Shown here: positions 16,680 through 26,075 of the stretch, one piece after another
Numbering within the stretch: the first letter of the stretch is position 1
How the letters are laid out: every line of letters begins with the position of its first letter
NCBI RefSeq assembly: GCF_002104455.1
Contig: NZ_NBOC01000010.1
Span: 62,001-126,000 of the forward strand
Direction of reading: 5' to 3'
Length of the DNA: 64,000 nt
Origin: Colwellia chukchiensis
GTDB taxonomy: Bacteria; Pseudomonadota; Gammaproteobacteria; Enterobacterales; Alteromonadaceae
Made by a program: the position numbers and the translations under genes
Notes under the pieces: model-generated
Told to the model about the DNA's origin: nothing
The model's input: the letters and a program-made list of their open reading frames with translations, nothing else
Database searches by the model: none

Positions 16680-18896
16680 ATGACAATTATAAAAAAGCAT
16701 CATAGTAAAATATCATTATGTGCAGTCGCGGTAGCCAGTGCATTGACAATGCCGACAGCTATGGCCGCCGACAACGACACTACCGTGGCAAACAACAGCA
16801 AGCAAGTGAAAGAAATTGAAGTGATCCAAGTCACTTCACGACTGCGCAAAGAAAGTATTCAAAATGTGCCTATTGCCATAACCGCCTTCTCAGAACAAGA
16901 AATAGAAGATATGGGCATTGAAAGAGCAGGTGACTTTATCGCTCTGACCCCAAATATGACCATGGTAGAAGCACAAAATGCTGGCACTAGCTTTATTACT
17001 ATCCGTGGTTTATCACAAGTAAGAAATGGTGAGTCGCCTGTTGCCGTTTCCGTTGATGGTGTACTGCAAATTAGCCCGAATCAATTTAACCAAGATCTTT
17101 TTGATATTGCGCAAATTGAAGTATTGAAAGGCCCTCAAGGCGCGCTTTACGGTCGTAATGCCATTGGTGGTGCAATCAATATCACCACTAAAATGCCAAC
17201 CGAAGAAACCTCGGGTTACCTTGAAACCGATATCGGTAATGGTGGCTTAAAGTCACTGACCGGCGCAGTCAGTGGTCAGTTATTTGACAACTTTCTTTAC
17301 CGTGTTACCGCTTCACATAAAGAATTTGATGGTTTGATTGATAATGTTTACTTAAATACCGAAGTCGACTTTCAAAAAGACTCGAATGTCCGCAGTCGCT
17401 TTATCTGGCAAATCTCTGATGACTTTACCGCTGATCTTAGGTTATCTAAAGGTAAATCAGAAGCAGGGGCATTAAATTACGTTTATCAACCACTGTTTGG
17501 CATTAATGATGCGAATGATGCCAGTGTCGAAATTGAAGCGAATAACTTGGGTTACAACGAACGCGATATCTCATCAATCGCCTTAAAGCTAGACTGGCAG
17601 TTAGACTTAGGCCTGTTATCATTTATCACCGCTAAAGATACCCTAGAAGAAGTTTATGGTGGTGATCAGTTCCCGTATTCTCGCGCTATTTCGGCTAATT
17701 CGCCGTTTGGTGAAAATGCTTTCGATGGCACTCAAACTCAATACCTCGACGTAGACGCCAGCAGTTATGAGATACGTTTAACCTCAGCGGATGATCAAGA
17801 CTTGCGCTGGATTGCTGGTGCATATCATTTAACAACCGACCGCTTTATTTCCTCAAGTACCGGCTTAGATTTAGGCTTAGGTTTACCGGTAATTTACCGA
17901 GATCCTACTGTCGCCAATGATATCAGCCCAACACAAACATTTGCCGCTGATGATAACGCCAATAACGCTTACGCGGTATTTGCGCAATTTAACTACAATT
18001 TTGCAGCAAGCCAAGAGTTAACAGTCGCCGCTCGTTATGATGTTGACAAGCGTGAACAAACTAACCGCGCACCGCTAAGTTTTGATAGCGACTCGGGGCA
18101 AGTGCGCAGCGAGGAGTTTAAAAAATTCCAGCCTAAAGTTTCCTACTCCTACACAGGTTTAGATAACATCTCACTTTATGCCACCTATTCTCAAGGCTTC
18201 CGCAGTGGTGGCTTTAATCAAAATGGTGTTGCTGCACTGGCAAGTACCATTGGTGTACAAGGGGTAACTGACTTATATAAAGCAGAAGAAACCACTAATA
18301 TCGAAGCCGGTATTAAAGCGCTTTACCCCAAAGAAGCCACACGTTTTAACGCCGCGGTTTTTAATACCAAGATTGATAATCAACATTACTTTTTATTCGT
18401 AGGAGCCTTGGGTGCTCAGGTGCTAGCGAACATTGATGAAGTGAATTTGATTGGTGGCGAGTTTGATTTTAAAACCTCGTTAGCATCCAACTTTGATGTT
18501 TATGGTGGTGTGGGTATCACCGACAGTGAAATAAAAAGCTTTTCATTAGCCCCTTCAGACAACGGCAATAAGGCTCCTTATGTACCTGATTACACCGTCA
18601 ATCTTGGTCTGCAATATAGTACAGAAATCATTGCTGGCTGGTTGACTATGGTCACCCTTGATGCCGAGCGCCGAGGCCAACAATATTGGGATACCGAAAA
18701 TAGTACCGCGCGAAAAGCGCTTAATCTAGTCAACAGTCGCATTGGTTTTAATAGTGACGATGGCCAGTGGAGCGTTAACTTATGGGCGAAAAACATTTTT
18801 GACAAGAAATATAACGCGGAATGGGTATTAGGTGGATTTGCGCAAACTGCGACCCCAAGAAGCTTTGGTATTGAACTGCGTTGGACCATGGAATAA
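16680..18896 (+). CDS. TonB-dependent outer membrane receptor
   Basis: A 738-residue receptor with a signal peptide ending PTAMA and a TonB-box-like EVIQVTS. The plug domain follows (RLRKESIQNVPIAITAFSEQ ... TPNMTMVEAQ ... FITIRGLSQVRNGESPVAVS ... IEVLKGPQGALYGRNAIGGA). Then comes a 22-strand-type barrel ending PRSFGIELRWTME. Such receptors import scarce or bulky solutes using the proton motive force. This one belongs to the large IroN/pesticin-type group common in Alteromonadales catabolic loci. GGGGAAAGGT precedes the ATG. It is the first gene of a tight operon: the next start overlaps its stop (TAATG). The substrate is unknown; the downstream genes suggest a small cyclic amide or ureide, or a conjugate of one. 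Confidence 0.93.
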   Translation: MTIIKKHHSKISLCAVAVASALTMPTAMAADNDTTVANNSKQVKEIEVIQVTSRLRKESIQNVPIAITAFSEQEIEDMGIERAGDFIALTPNMTMVEAQNAGTSFITIRGLSQVRNGESPVAVSVDGVLQISPNQFNQDLFDIAQIEVLKGPQGALYGRNAIGGAINITTKMPTEETSGYLETDIGNGGLKSLTGAVSGQLFDNFLYRVTASHKEFDGLIDNVYLNTEVDFQKDSNVRSRFIWQISDDFTADLRLSKGKSEAGALNYVYQPLFGINDANDASVEIEANNLGYNERDISSIALKLDWQLDLGLLSFITAKDTLEEVYGGDQFPYSRAISANSPFGENAFDGTQTQYLDVDASSYEIRLTSADDQDLRWIAGAYHLTTDRFISSSTGLDLGLGLPVIYRDPTVANDISPTQTFAADDNANNAYAVFAQFNYNFAASQELTVAARYDVDKREQTNRAPLSFDSDSGQVRSEEFKKFQPKVSYSYTGLDNISLYATYSQGFRSGGFNQNGVAALASTIGVQGVTDLYKAEETTNIEAGIKALYPKEATRFNAAVFNTKIDNQHYFLFVGALGAQVLANIDEVNLIGGEFDFKTSLASNFDVYGGVGITDSEIKSFSLAPSDNGNKAPYVPDYTVNLGLQYSTEIIAGWLTMVTLDAERRGQQYWDTENSTARKALNLVNSRIGFNSDDGQWSVNLWAKNIFDKKYNAEWVLGGFAQTATPRSFGIELRWTME

Positions 18897-19390
18897 TGAT
18901 GAATTTAGCTATCAATGAAGCTGCTTTAGCCACGGCGCTAAAGCAGGGCAACACAAAAGCATATTTTATCGCCTTACAAGAAGAGTTAAGTCGACATTTT
19001 ACCATCAAGTTACTGACCTTTAGCGAAGTGGATATGACGGCATTAAAAGCCAAAAGGCTTTACAGCTCGAATGAAGGTAGCTACAGCATTGGCGGCTTAA
19101 AGCCAATTGAGCAAAATGCTTGGACCGCGCGTGTTATTGAGCAACAACAAGTTTTTGTTGCTCACCAACACAGCGAGCTCGCGAAAGTCTTTTTTGACCA
19201 TGCCTTAATTGCCGAGCTTGGCTTAGGCTCGGTAATTAACTGGCCGGTGGTCATGCACTCAAAGGTGATAGGAACGGTGAATATGCTCGCAGAAGATGGT
19301 GCTTATTTACACTCTGACTTACAGCCTTTAGAGCAATTATTGCCTTGGCTTGCCATCGCTTTTTTATCCAATTCGACCTGTAAGGAATAA
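18896..19390 (+). CDS. GAF domain protein
   Basis: A 164-residue single-domain protein. The C-terminal part (GLGSVINWPVVMHSKVIGTV ... PLEQLLPWLAIAFL) is a typical GAF fold end. There is no attached kinase, cyclase or DNA-binding domain. It may sense a ligand or act as an accessory factor to the hydantoinase. ATG 18896 overlaps the stop of the TonB receptor (TAATG), and an adjacent ATG at 18899 is also possible. The open frame extends to 18881, but that would push the start into the receptor coding end without better signals. The HyuA gene follows two bases after its stop. The tight coupling suggests it serves the same pathway. Confidence 0.75.
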   Translation: MMNLAINEAALATALKQGNTKAYFIALQEELSRHFTIKLLTFSEVDMTALKAKRLYSSNEGSYSIGGLKPIEQNAWTARVIEQQQVFVAHQHSELAKVFFDHALIAELGLGSVINWPVVMHSKVIGTVNMLAEDGAYLHSDLQPLEQLLPWLAIAFLSNSTCKE

Positions 19391-19392
19391 CC

Positions 19393-21477
19393 ATGACTGA
19401 AAGAATATTTGTCGCCACCGATGTCGGTGGAACCTTTACTGATTTAGTCTGTTTTAGCGAAGATTCAGCCACCGGTATTCAACAGCTAAAAACCGCTAAA
19501 AGTGATACCACGCCGCCCAACTTTGAGCAAGGTGTGCTAAATGTTTTAGAGAAGGCAAACGTCAACGCTGAAGATATTGACTTAATGGCTCATGGTACGA
19601 CGGTAGTGATCAATGCCCTAACTGAACGTAAAGGCGCGGTGACGGCACTGATCACCACACAAGGCTTTAGAGACATTCTCGAAATCGGACGAGGTGACCG
19701 CCCAGACTTTTTCAACTTGAGTTATCAAAAGCCGGAGCCTTATGTACCACGTTTTCTACGCTTTCAAATCCAAGAGCGTATCTCATATCAAGGCAATGTT
19801 GAGCAGCCATTGAACTTAGCGGCCTTACCGGACATTTTACAAAAAATGCGACAAGAGGGTGTTGAAGCTATCGCGATTTGCTTATTAAATGCTTATATCA
19901 ACCCTTGCCATGAAAAGGCCATTGCCGAGGCGATTTTGGCACAAGCGCCAGAATTTGAAGTTATTTGCTCGCATCAAGTGTCGCGTGAATGGCGTGAATA
20001 TGAACGGACTAGCACCGCGGTATTATCGGCCTATGTTCAACCGATCGCCTCGCGTTATTTGGAAAAGCTAAATCAAGGGTTGCTTGACCGTAACTTTGCT
20101 GGTCAACTTTATGTGATGCAGTCAAACTGTGGCGTTGACACCTTAAATTCAGCCAAGCAAGTACCGATTACTATGGTTGAATCGGGTCCTGCCAGTGGTT
20201 TTTGGGGCGCGGCGGCCTTAGGAAAAATCATCGGGGAAAATAATATTATTGCCCTTGATATTGGTGGCACCACGGCAAAATGTACCTTAATTAATGATGG
20301 CGAAGTGCCGATTGGCTCTGATTATTATATCGAGCGTAGCCAAACCAGTTCGGGTTACCCGATTATGGTACCTGTGGTGGATTTAGTCGAAATAGGTAAT
20401 GGTGGCGGCTCTATCGCTTGGGTCGATGAGTTTAGTAAATTACATGTTGGACCACAAAGTGCGGCTGCCTCACCAGGACCTGTCGCCTATGGGCGTGGCG
20501 GTGATCAAATCACCACCACAGATGCCAATTTAGCCTTAGGCCGGATCAATCCAGAATATTTTTGTGGTGGTGAAATCAAAGCAGATATGGCCTCGGTCAA
20601 TAGCTCACTCGACGCGTTAGCAGCGCAACTACAACTCTCTGCGGGCGAGGTCGCCAGTGGTATTGTGCGTATCGCCAACAATAATATGGTTAATGCCCTA
20701 AAATTGGTTTCGATCAACAAAGGTCATGACCCGCGCGACTTTACCATGGTGGCTTTTGGTGGTGGTGGCGGCATGCATGCCTGCGCGCTTGCCGCAGAGT
20801 TGGGCATCAAAAAAGTCATTATCCCTGCAACCGCATCGGTGTTTTCTGCTTGGGGTATGATGATGTCAGATATTCGCCGTGACCGTATCATGACCTATTT
20901 ACGTCCTTGGCATGGCGAGCACATTGCCTCTATCAATGAGCAAATCAGTCAGTTACATCTGGAACTCAAGGACTCTTTTATCAGTGAAGCCTTGCCTGAA
21001 GAAAAAACCAGCTATCAAGTTTTCGGCCGATTCCGTTACTTAAATCAAGAGCATTCCATCGAAGTGCCCCTGCCGTTATCGGTGCAATTAGCTGATTTAG
21101 CGCCAGTAAAAGAGCTATTCCAAGCTATGTATGAAAAAGAATACACTTATCGCTTGGATACTGCAGTTGAATTGGTTGGTTTACATTTGGTCGGACAAGC
21201 GGATATCGGCAAAATTAAACTCGCCGAAAAACAGAAAACCGGCCGCTTGACAAACGAAACCATTAAAGGCGAACGTGTCGTCGACTACGCATTAGAGGGT
21301 CAGCATAAAGCCGTCATCTATAACGGTGATCTCTTTGAGCCACAAATGGCGTTTAACGGTCCCGCGGTGATAGAGCAAACCGGTACCACCATTGTGATCC
21401 ATCCGGAGCAGTCCGTATACATTGATGAGTATGCCAACATTATCATCAGCATTAATAACACTGGAGGTTCGAAATGA
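19393..21477 (+). CDS. Hydantoinase/oxoprolinase family subunit A
   Basis: A 694-residue HyuA/OPLAH-type protein. Family members use ATP to activate a cyclic amide or a ketone: 5-oxoproline, N-methylhydantoin, caprolactam, acetone or acetophenone. N-terminal hydantoinase A domain: FVATDVGGTFTDLV, MAHGTTVVINAL, EIGRGDRPDFFNL. Central ASKHA ATPase part: MVESGPASGFWGAAALG, ALDIGGTTAKCTLI, VDLVEIGNGGGSIAW. The C-terminal part includes TMVAFGGGGGMHACALAAEL and VFSAWGMMMSDIRRDR. All the phosphate-binding glycine motifs are intact. Its end overlaps the start of the B subunit (ATGA). Which substrate it uses cannot be read from motifs alone; hydantoin-like compounds are favoured by the NCS1 permease at the end of the operon. 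Confidence 0.93.
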   Translation: MTERIFVATDVGGTFTDLVCFSEDSATGIQQLKTAKSDTTPPNFEQGVLNVLEKANVNAEDIDLMAHGTTVVINALTERKGAVTALITTQGFRDILEIGRGDRPDFFNLSYQKPEPYVPRFLRFQIQERISYQGNVEQPLNLAALPDILQKMRQEGVEAIAICLLNAYINPCHEKAIAEAILAQAPEFEVICSHQVSREWREYERTSTAVLSAYVQPIASRYLEKLNQGLLDRNFAGQLYVMQSNCGVDTLNSAKQVPITMVESGPASGFWGAAALGKIIGENNIIALDIGGTTAKCTLINDGEVPIGSDYYIERSQTSSGYPIMVPVVDLVEIGNGGGSIAWVDEFSKLHVGPQSAAASPGPVAYGRGGDQITTTDANLALGRINPEYFCGGEIKADMASVNSSLDALAAQLQLSAGEVASGIVRIANNNMVNALKLVSINKGHDPRDFTMVAFGGGGGMHACALAAELGIKKVIIPATASVFSAWGMMMSDIRRDRIMTYLRPWHGEHIASINEQISQLHLELKDSFISEALPEEKTSYQVFGRFRYLNQEHSIEVPLPLSVQLADLAPVKELFQAMYEKEYTYRLDTAVELVGLHLVGQADIGKIKLAEKQKTGRLTNETIKGERVVDYALEGQHKAVIYNGDLFEPQMAFNGPAVIEQTGTTIVIHPEQSVYIDEYANIIISINNTGGSK

Positions 21478-23135
21478 GCACACAAGATCCAATCACCTAT
21501 GAAATAATTCAAAACTCATTACGGGCAATCAGTGACGAAATGTTTTCCACCATTGGCAAAACAGCAATGAGCCCAATTATTTATGAAGTACTGGATATGG
21601 CCACCGCCATCGTCACGCCCAATGCCGAATTAGCTAGTGCCGGCTCAGGAATTCCTGCATTTGTCGGTGCCTTAGATAAATCAGTCGCCAAAATTATTGA
21701 ATTACATGGCGTCGAAAACATTCATGATGGCGATATCTTTATCACCAACGACCCTTATTATGGCGGCGTGACACATTTAAATGATGTGGTGCTGCTTAAA
21801 CCGGTTTTTTATCAAGAACAAATCATTGCGTGGACGGTCAATATCGCGCACTGGAACGATGTTTCTGGCAAGTCGCCCGGCTCAATGTCGGTTGATGCTA
21901 CTGAAATATTCCAAGAAGGTATTAGAATTCCTGCGGTACGCATTTTTGCGGATGATCAGCCAATTTCTGGCGTTTTCGACATCGTGGTATGTAATTCCAG
22001 AATGCCGGAATTTTTAAAAGGGGATATGTGGGCGCAAATTGCCGCATTAAGATTAGGCGCAAAACGCATTATCGAGCTGGCCGACAAATACGGCGTTGAG
22101 GTCTATTTATCCGCCGTTGACAACTACCTAGCGTTTGGCGAGAAAATGGCACGAGCAACTATCAGTAAGCTGCCTGACGGTCACTACACAATTCAAGAGC
22201 TGCTAGATGATGGTACCAAGCTCAATATCGAGTTGGATATTGTCAACGATGAAATTATTGTCGACTTAACCAAGGCACCAGCGCAAAGCAGCGGTCCCAA
22301 TAACCTCTCCCGAGATGGTACCTTGCTGGCTTGCCAGCTCACCTTAATGGGCTTGATTGGCGATCGCAATATGGCCAATGGTGGTTGTTTTAGGGTCATG
22401 AAAGTACTCACGGAGGAAGGCAATCTTTACCATGCGAAAGCACCGGCGGCTTGCGGCGTTTATTTTGAAACCTTGATCCGATTAAGCGACTTACTGTGGC
22501 GCTGTCTCGCTGAGCAGGTAACTGACCAATTACCCGCAGGTAGCTTTTCTTCGATTTGTGCCACCATTATGGGTGGGACCCATCCCGATACCAATAATCA
22601 TTATTCTATTGTCGAACCAGAAATTGGTGGCTGGGGCGCGGGCAAAGGCTTCGATGGTGTTAATGCTATGTTCAGTCCCATGCATGGTGATACTTTTAAC
22701 TGTCCAGCAGAAATTGCCGAAGCGCGCTATGGCGTGACTGTCGGACAATTAGCATTGAATGATGAAGATGGCGGTGCCGGGCAATTTCGTGGTGGCAAGG
22801 GCATAGTGCTTGATTATATCATTCGCAATGATAACAGCTTTCTAACCTGCGCTTATAGTCGTGCCAAAGTTCCGCCATGGGGTCTTAAAGACGGTGAAGC
22901 TGGTACCTTCAATCGCATTGAGGTGTTGCGTACTGACGGCAGTACTGAGCGTCATGCAATGGCCACCGAAGTAAAGACCAATACCGGTGATATAGTGCGG
23001 GTGATCACGGCTAATGGCGGCGGTTTTGGTGACCCTAAGCAACGCGACCCTAAGGCAATAGCCGATGATCTTAAAAACGGCTATGTCTCGCTTGACTATG
23101 CAAAATCGGTTTATAACTATCATGGAGAAGGCTAA
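21474..23135 (+). CDS. Hydantoinase B/oxoprolinase family subunit B
   Basis: A 553-residue HyuB subunit. Typical stretches are DPITYEIIQNSLRAISDEM near the N-terminus, then GDIFITNDPYYGGVTHLNDV, the region around NIAHWNDVSGKSPGS, PEFLKGDMWAQIAALRLGAK, GGWGAGKGFDGVNAM and, near the C-terminus, GDIVRVITANGGGFGDP. It forms the catalytic partner of subunit A in two-component enzymes such as N-methylhydantoinase and caprolactamase. The start overlaps HyuA by four bases and the stop overlaps the permease start (TAATG), so the operon is translationally coupled throughout. Confidence 0.93.
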   Translation: MSTQDPITYEIIQNSLRAISDEMFSTIGKTAMSPIIYEVLDMATAIVTPNAELASAGSGIPAFVGALDKSVAKIIELHGVENIHDGDIFITNDPYYGGVTHLNDVVLLKPVFYQEQIIAWTVNIAHWNDVSGKSPGSMSVDATEIFQEGIRIPAVRIFADDQPISGVFDIVVCNSRMPEFLKGDMWAQIAALRLGAKRIIELADKYGVEVYLSAVDNYLAFGEKMARATISKLPDGHYTIQELLDDGTKLNIELDIVNDEIIVDLTKAPAQSSGPNNLSRDGTLLACQLTLMGLIGDRNMANGGCFRVMKVLTEEGNLYHAKAPAACGVYFETLIRLSDLLWRCLAEQVTDQLPAGSFSSICATIMGGTHPDTNNHYSIVEPEIGGWGAGKGFDGVNAMFSPMHGDTFNCPAEIAEARYGVTVGQLALNDEDGGAGQFRGGKGIVLDYIIRNDNSFLTCAYSRAKVPPWGLKDGEAGTFNRIEVLRTDGSTERHAMATEVKTNTGDIVRVITANGGGFGDPKQRDPKAIADDLKNGYVSLDYAKSVYNYHGEG

Positions 23136-24460
23136 TGCCTTCCCCTTCAAATGACTATAGCCTACAGCGGGTACCTGATAGCCAAACCGTATCATCAGGG
23201 CATATTGCCCTTGTGATCATTGGTGGCACTATTGGTATTCCGGCATTTTTAATGGCGGCACAAATTGGCAGTGGTTTAGGCTTTATTGCCGCGACCACGG
23301 CCTTCATCTGCGGGGCATTAATTCTTGGATCCATGAATGCTTGTACGAGCTGGGTGGGCAGTGTGACTCGGCTATCGGCTTCAAAACTTATTGAAAATGC
23401 TTTTGGCATGCAAGGCTCTAAGTTTATTAATGCCATGGTCGCCTTTACTTTAGCGGGCTGGTACGGCGTGATCTGTAAAATGTTCGGTGATGCCGCCAAT
23501 ACCGTGCTCTCGTCGTTAGGTGTTCACCTTCCGCACGCGCTCTACTTGATTGTTGGCAGTATTTTAATGCTCTGGGTTTCACTTAAAGGCTTTAAAGGCA
23601 TTGATAAGCTGGCCTTGTGGTTGGTGCCTTTGATGGTGATTTTTATAATGACCGCCGCATATAAGGCATTAGAGTCACCCGATGCTGAGCTACTTTGGCA
23701 AGTGAAAAGTGAGCTATCTTTTACTTCTGCTATCTCTGCTGTTGTTGGCGCCTATATTGCCGGCGTTGTCATTCAACCCGATTATAGCCGTTTTGCCAAA
23801 AGCCCAAAAGGCGCTTCTCTAGCCGCCGGCCTAGCATTGGTTATTGCTTTTCCCTTAGTGCTGACCTTAACCAGTATTCCTGCGATTATTAGTCAACAGT
23901 CTGACTTAATTTTAGTGATGGTTGGTATTGGTATTGGCGCGCCAGCATTCTTTTTATTATTGCTGTCTTCTTGGTCCTCTAATGTCCTGACCTTGTATTC
24001 ATCAAGTTTGTCGATAAATACCATTTTTCCTACGTTTTCATTGCGAAACATCACGCTATTTATCGGCATTTTGGGCACCGCCATTGCCTTTACCGATGTG
24101 CAAAGCTATTTTATTGAGTTCCTTATTTTACTCGGAATAGCGATTCCACCAGTGGGGGCGATTTACTGCCTTAACTTCTGGTTCAATAGCAAAAGGACTA
24201 GCGAGCATGATAAGATAAAAAACAATCACTGGTCAGCAATTTATGCCTGGCTTTCTGGCTGTATCATAGGATGGCTGAGTTCTAACGACTACTTTTCAAT
24301 CACGCAAGTTGCCAGCTTGGATTCGATTTTACTTTCTTCAACCATCTACTTTGCCTTGCGCAAGCGTTGTCTGCACTTTCCACGTAAACTGATTAAACAG
24401 GACACTTTAATAGTGGAAAACAACCCAATTAATGAGCTGTTAAATGACAAAAAAGAATAA
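23135..24460 (+). CDS. NCS1 family permease (CodB/cytosine-permease-like)
   Basis: A 441-residue inner-membrane transporter with about twelve hydrophobic segments. The N-terminal GHIALVIIGGTIGIPAFLMA, the VVGAYIAGVVIQPDYSRFA stretch and the later SSWSSNVLTLYSSSLS are features of the nucleobase:cation symporter-1 family (CodB, PucI, Mhp1). These carry cytosine, allantoin, hydantoins and similar small rings with Na+ or H+. It is the last gene of the operon and would complete import begun by the TonB receptor. It ends near decayed IS3 sequence, and no terminator is evident. Confidence 0.88.
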   Translation: MPSPSNDYSLQRVPDSQTVSSGHIALVIIGGTIGIPAFLMAAQIGSGLGFIAATTAFICGALILGSMNACTSWVGSVTRLSASKLIENAFGMQGSKFINAMVAFTLAGWYGVICKMFGDAANTVLSSLGVHLPHALYLIVGSILMLWVSLKGFKGIDKLALWLVPLMVIFIMTAAYKALESPDAELLWQVKSELSFTSAISAVVGAYIAGVVIQPDYSRFAKSPKGASLAAGLALVIAFPLVLTLTSIPAIISQQSDLILVMVGIGIGAPAFFLLLLSSWSSNVLTLYSSSLSINTIFPTFSLRNITLFIGILGTAIAFTDVQSYFIEFLILLGIAIPPVGAIYCLNFWFNSKRTSEHDKIKNNHWSAIYAWLSGCIIGWLSSNDYFSITQVASLDSILLSSTIYFALRKRCLHFPRKLIKQDTLIVENNPINELLNDKKE

Positions 24461-24478
24461 AAAATCTTAGACGACTGA

Positions 24479-24708
24479 GTTAAAGAAAAAGCTGTAGCAT
24501 TATTAGCCGCGCAACGCTACAGCGTCCCTGAGGCTGCGACACCTTTAGGGATTACCGATAAATTACGTTATAACTGGAAAGCCAATTTTGAAGGTGAGCC
24601 TAAGGTGTCACTTTGAATGAAGGTGAGCCTAAAAGGCTAAGAAAAGAAGCCAAATAACTGAAGGAGGAGAAAGAGATCTTAAAAAAGGCTAATGTCGGTT
24701 CAACGTGA
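24479..24708 (+). pseudogene. Remnant of an IS3-family orfA transposase
   Basis: Fragments read KAVALLAAQRYSVPEAATPL and GITDKLRYNWKANFEGEPK, then a stop at 24614-24616. A frame change is followed by GEPKRLRKEAK, a stop, and LKEEKEILKKANV. These are the helix-turn-helix and leucine-zipper parts of an IS3/IS911-type OrfA. The sequence GAAGGTGAGCCTAA occurs twice (24590 and 24619), a small duplication that breaks the frame. No orfB or terminal repeats were found. The rest of the 24461-25300 gap holds only the response-regulator fragment and a hairpin (AACCTGCT 25005-25012 with AGCAGGTT 25040-25047). Confidence 0.7.
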
Positions 24709-25048
24709 CAAAAGCCTTGCCTAGCTAACCGAGTTAACCTGAACTTTTGAATATATTCAGTTTATTTCACAATAAGTTAGCAACTAGGTTAACGCGAGCT
24801 TTCTGCATAGTATCAACTTTCCCTTATGCGCCTTTAAGCATATACTGGTGACATGATCAGCGATCAATAATTATAAAAATGCTCATGAGTGCAAGGTTAT
24901 TAACTGATAAATATATTCTGCTAGCCGGCAATGTTTTAGGTATTAAGCGAGGCGCTATACGTTATGCAGCCAAAAAAACTCGTCATTTATTGGCAACATT
25001 TGTTAACCTGCTGCTGTTAGCGTGCTTGGCTGCCGTCAGAGCAGGTTT

Positions 25049-25144
25049 TTAGGGTAAAGCCCCTACGGTTTCTAAGGTCAACTCGGCAACTTGCTGAATA
25101 TCGGGCTCATCTTCAACATATAATATGCGTTGCAATTTAGACAT
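25049..25144 (-). pseudogene. Truncated response regulator receiver domain (N-terminal 31 codons)
   Basis: The frame starts with a good ribosome site (GGAG 5 bases before ATG 25144). It reads MSKLQRILYVEDEPDIQQVA then ELTLETVGALP and a stop. This is beta-1, the acidic pocket EDE and alpha-1 of a CheY-like receiver domain; the phosphorylated Asp and everything after it are missing. It lies 156 bases downstream of a solute-binding-protein gene on the same strand, so it may be what remains of a sensory system after an insertion or deletion. Confidence 0.65.
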
Positions 25145-25300
25145 ATCATCTCCTTGCTATTTGTTCTTACTGTTTAAGTCACCCACTCTAGTCTCTATAA
25201 TAGCCTATTTAGTTAAGAAATAAGTCTATCTATTATACTGATAATTAACAGCATAAAATACAATCTCACTAACCTGCTTGCTGACGATTATACCTTGCGA

Positions 25301-26023
25301 CTATCCGCCTTCTATTATTGCCTGATAGCGGCCATCTGCTTTGATAGCTTGTAACGCTTTTTGTAACGGTACTTTTAAATTTTGGTGCTTTTTATGTAAA
25401 AATGGGTATAAATTAAACGACTCGATCGGGGTTGAGATTATCTTCAAGTCTTTGTGAAATGCGGGATACTTGTTAAAAAGCTCAACCGCAACTGCTTTAA
25501 AAAGTATTGCCGAGCGAACTCGTGCTCGCTTGACCATTTCTAATACCGCAATGGCTTCAGGTAGGGGCTTTCTATTTGGAATTGCCACGTGTTTTTGAAT
25601 TTTCATCGAGCCGCTGATGTAAGCAACGCGACCTTCATTTACCTTTGACCAATGAACGGGTGAGAAGTCTAGCTCTTTACGCACAATTACCACCAAATCA
25701 ATATTTAAAACCGGCTCATCAACAAGTAAATAGTTATCGGTTTTATCCGTCGATAGTTGTTTAAACGATTTCAGCCTTGAGGCATCGCCATCAATATCGC
25801 CACTGTTAACCGCATGTACTATTCTTCTGCCCGGTAAAGTAACAAACTCAGCAACATGCCCCATATGTTGAAACGCTGCTTGATAAATAGCTTCAAGTTG
25901 CTGACTTAAGGGTGGCTTAGTATGAGTTGCAAAAACAAATTTACCTTGTTCCTGTGCACTGACATTATTGTAACAGAGGAAAAATCCAATAATCGCTACC
26001 CGTAACCAACTCATACTATTCAT
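25301..26023 (-). CDS. Periplasmic substrate-binding (family 3 SBP-like) protein
   Basis: A 240-residue secreted protein with a signal peptide ending NNVSA. The fold resembles family 3 extracellular solute-binding proteins: FVFATHTKPPLSQQLEAIYQ at the start, the ligand-loop stretch GRRIVHAVNSGDIDGDASRL, and a C-terminal LQKALQAIKADGRYQAIIEG. No ABC permease or ATPase is adjacent, so it is more likely a sensory or orphan binding protein, as in many marine gammaproteobacteria with PAS/GGDEF or two-component partners. The truncated response regulator downstream fits that reading. Confidence 0.75.
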   Translation of the reverse strand: MNSMSWLRVAIIGFFLCYNNVSAQEQGKFVFATHTKPPLSQQLEAIYQAAFQHMGHVAEFVTLPGRRIVHAVNSGDIDGDASRLKSFKQLSTDKTDNYLLVDEPVLNIDLVVIVRKELDFSPVHWSKVNEGRVAYISGSMKIQKHVAIPNRKPLPEAIAVLEMVKRARVRSAILFKAVAVELFNKYPAFHKDLKIISTPIESFNLYPFLHKKHQNLKVPLQKALQAIKADGRYQAIIEGG

Positions 26024-26075
26024 GTTTTCATTCCTTTAATGTCGGACTAATCCTTAAGTTACTATCATGGCGGTG

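Noticed and set aside
25005-25047. attC or terminator at the long hairpin near the truncated response regulator
   Set aside because: Core sites do not fit attC, and the 27-base loop makes a terminator uncertain; only mentioned within another entry.
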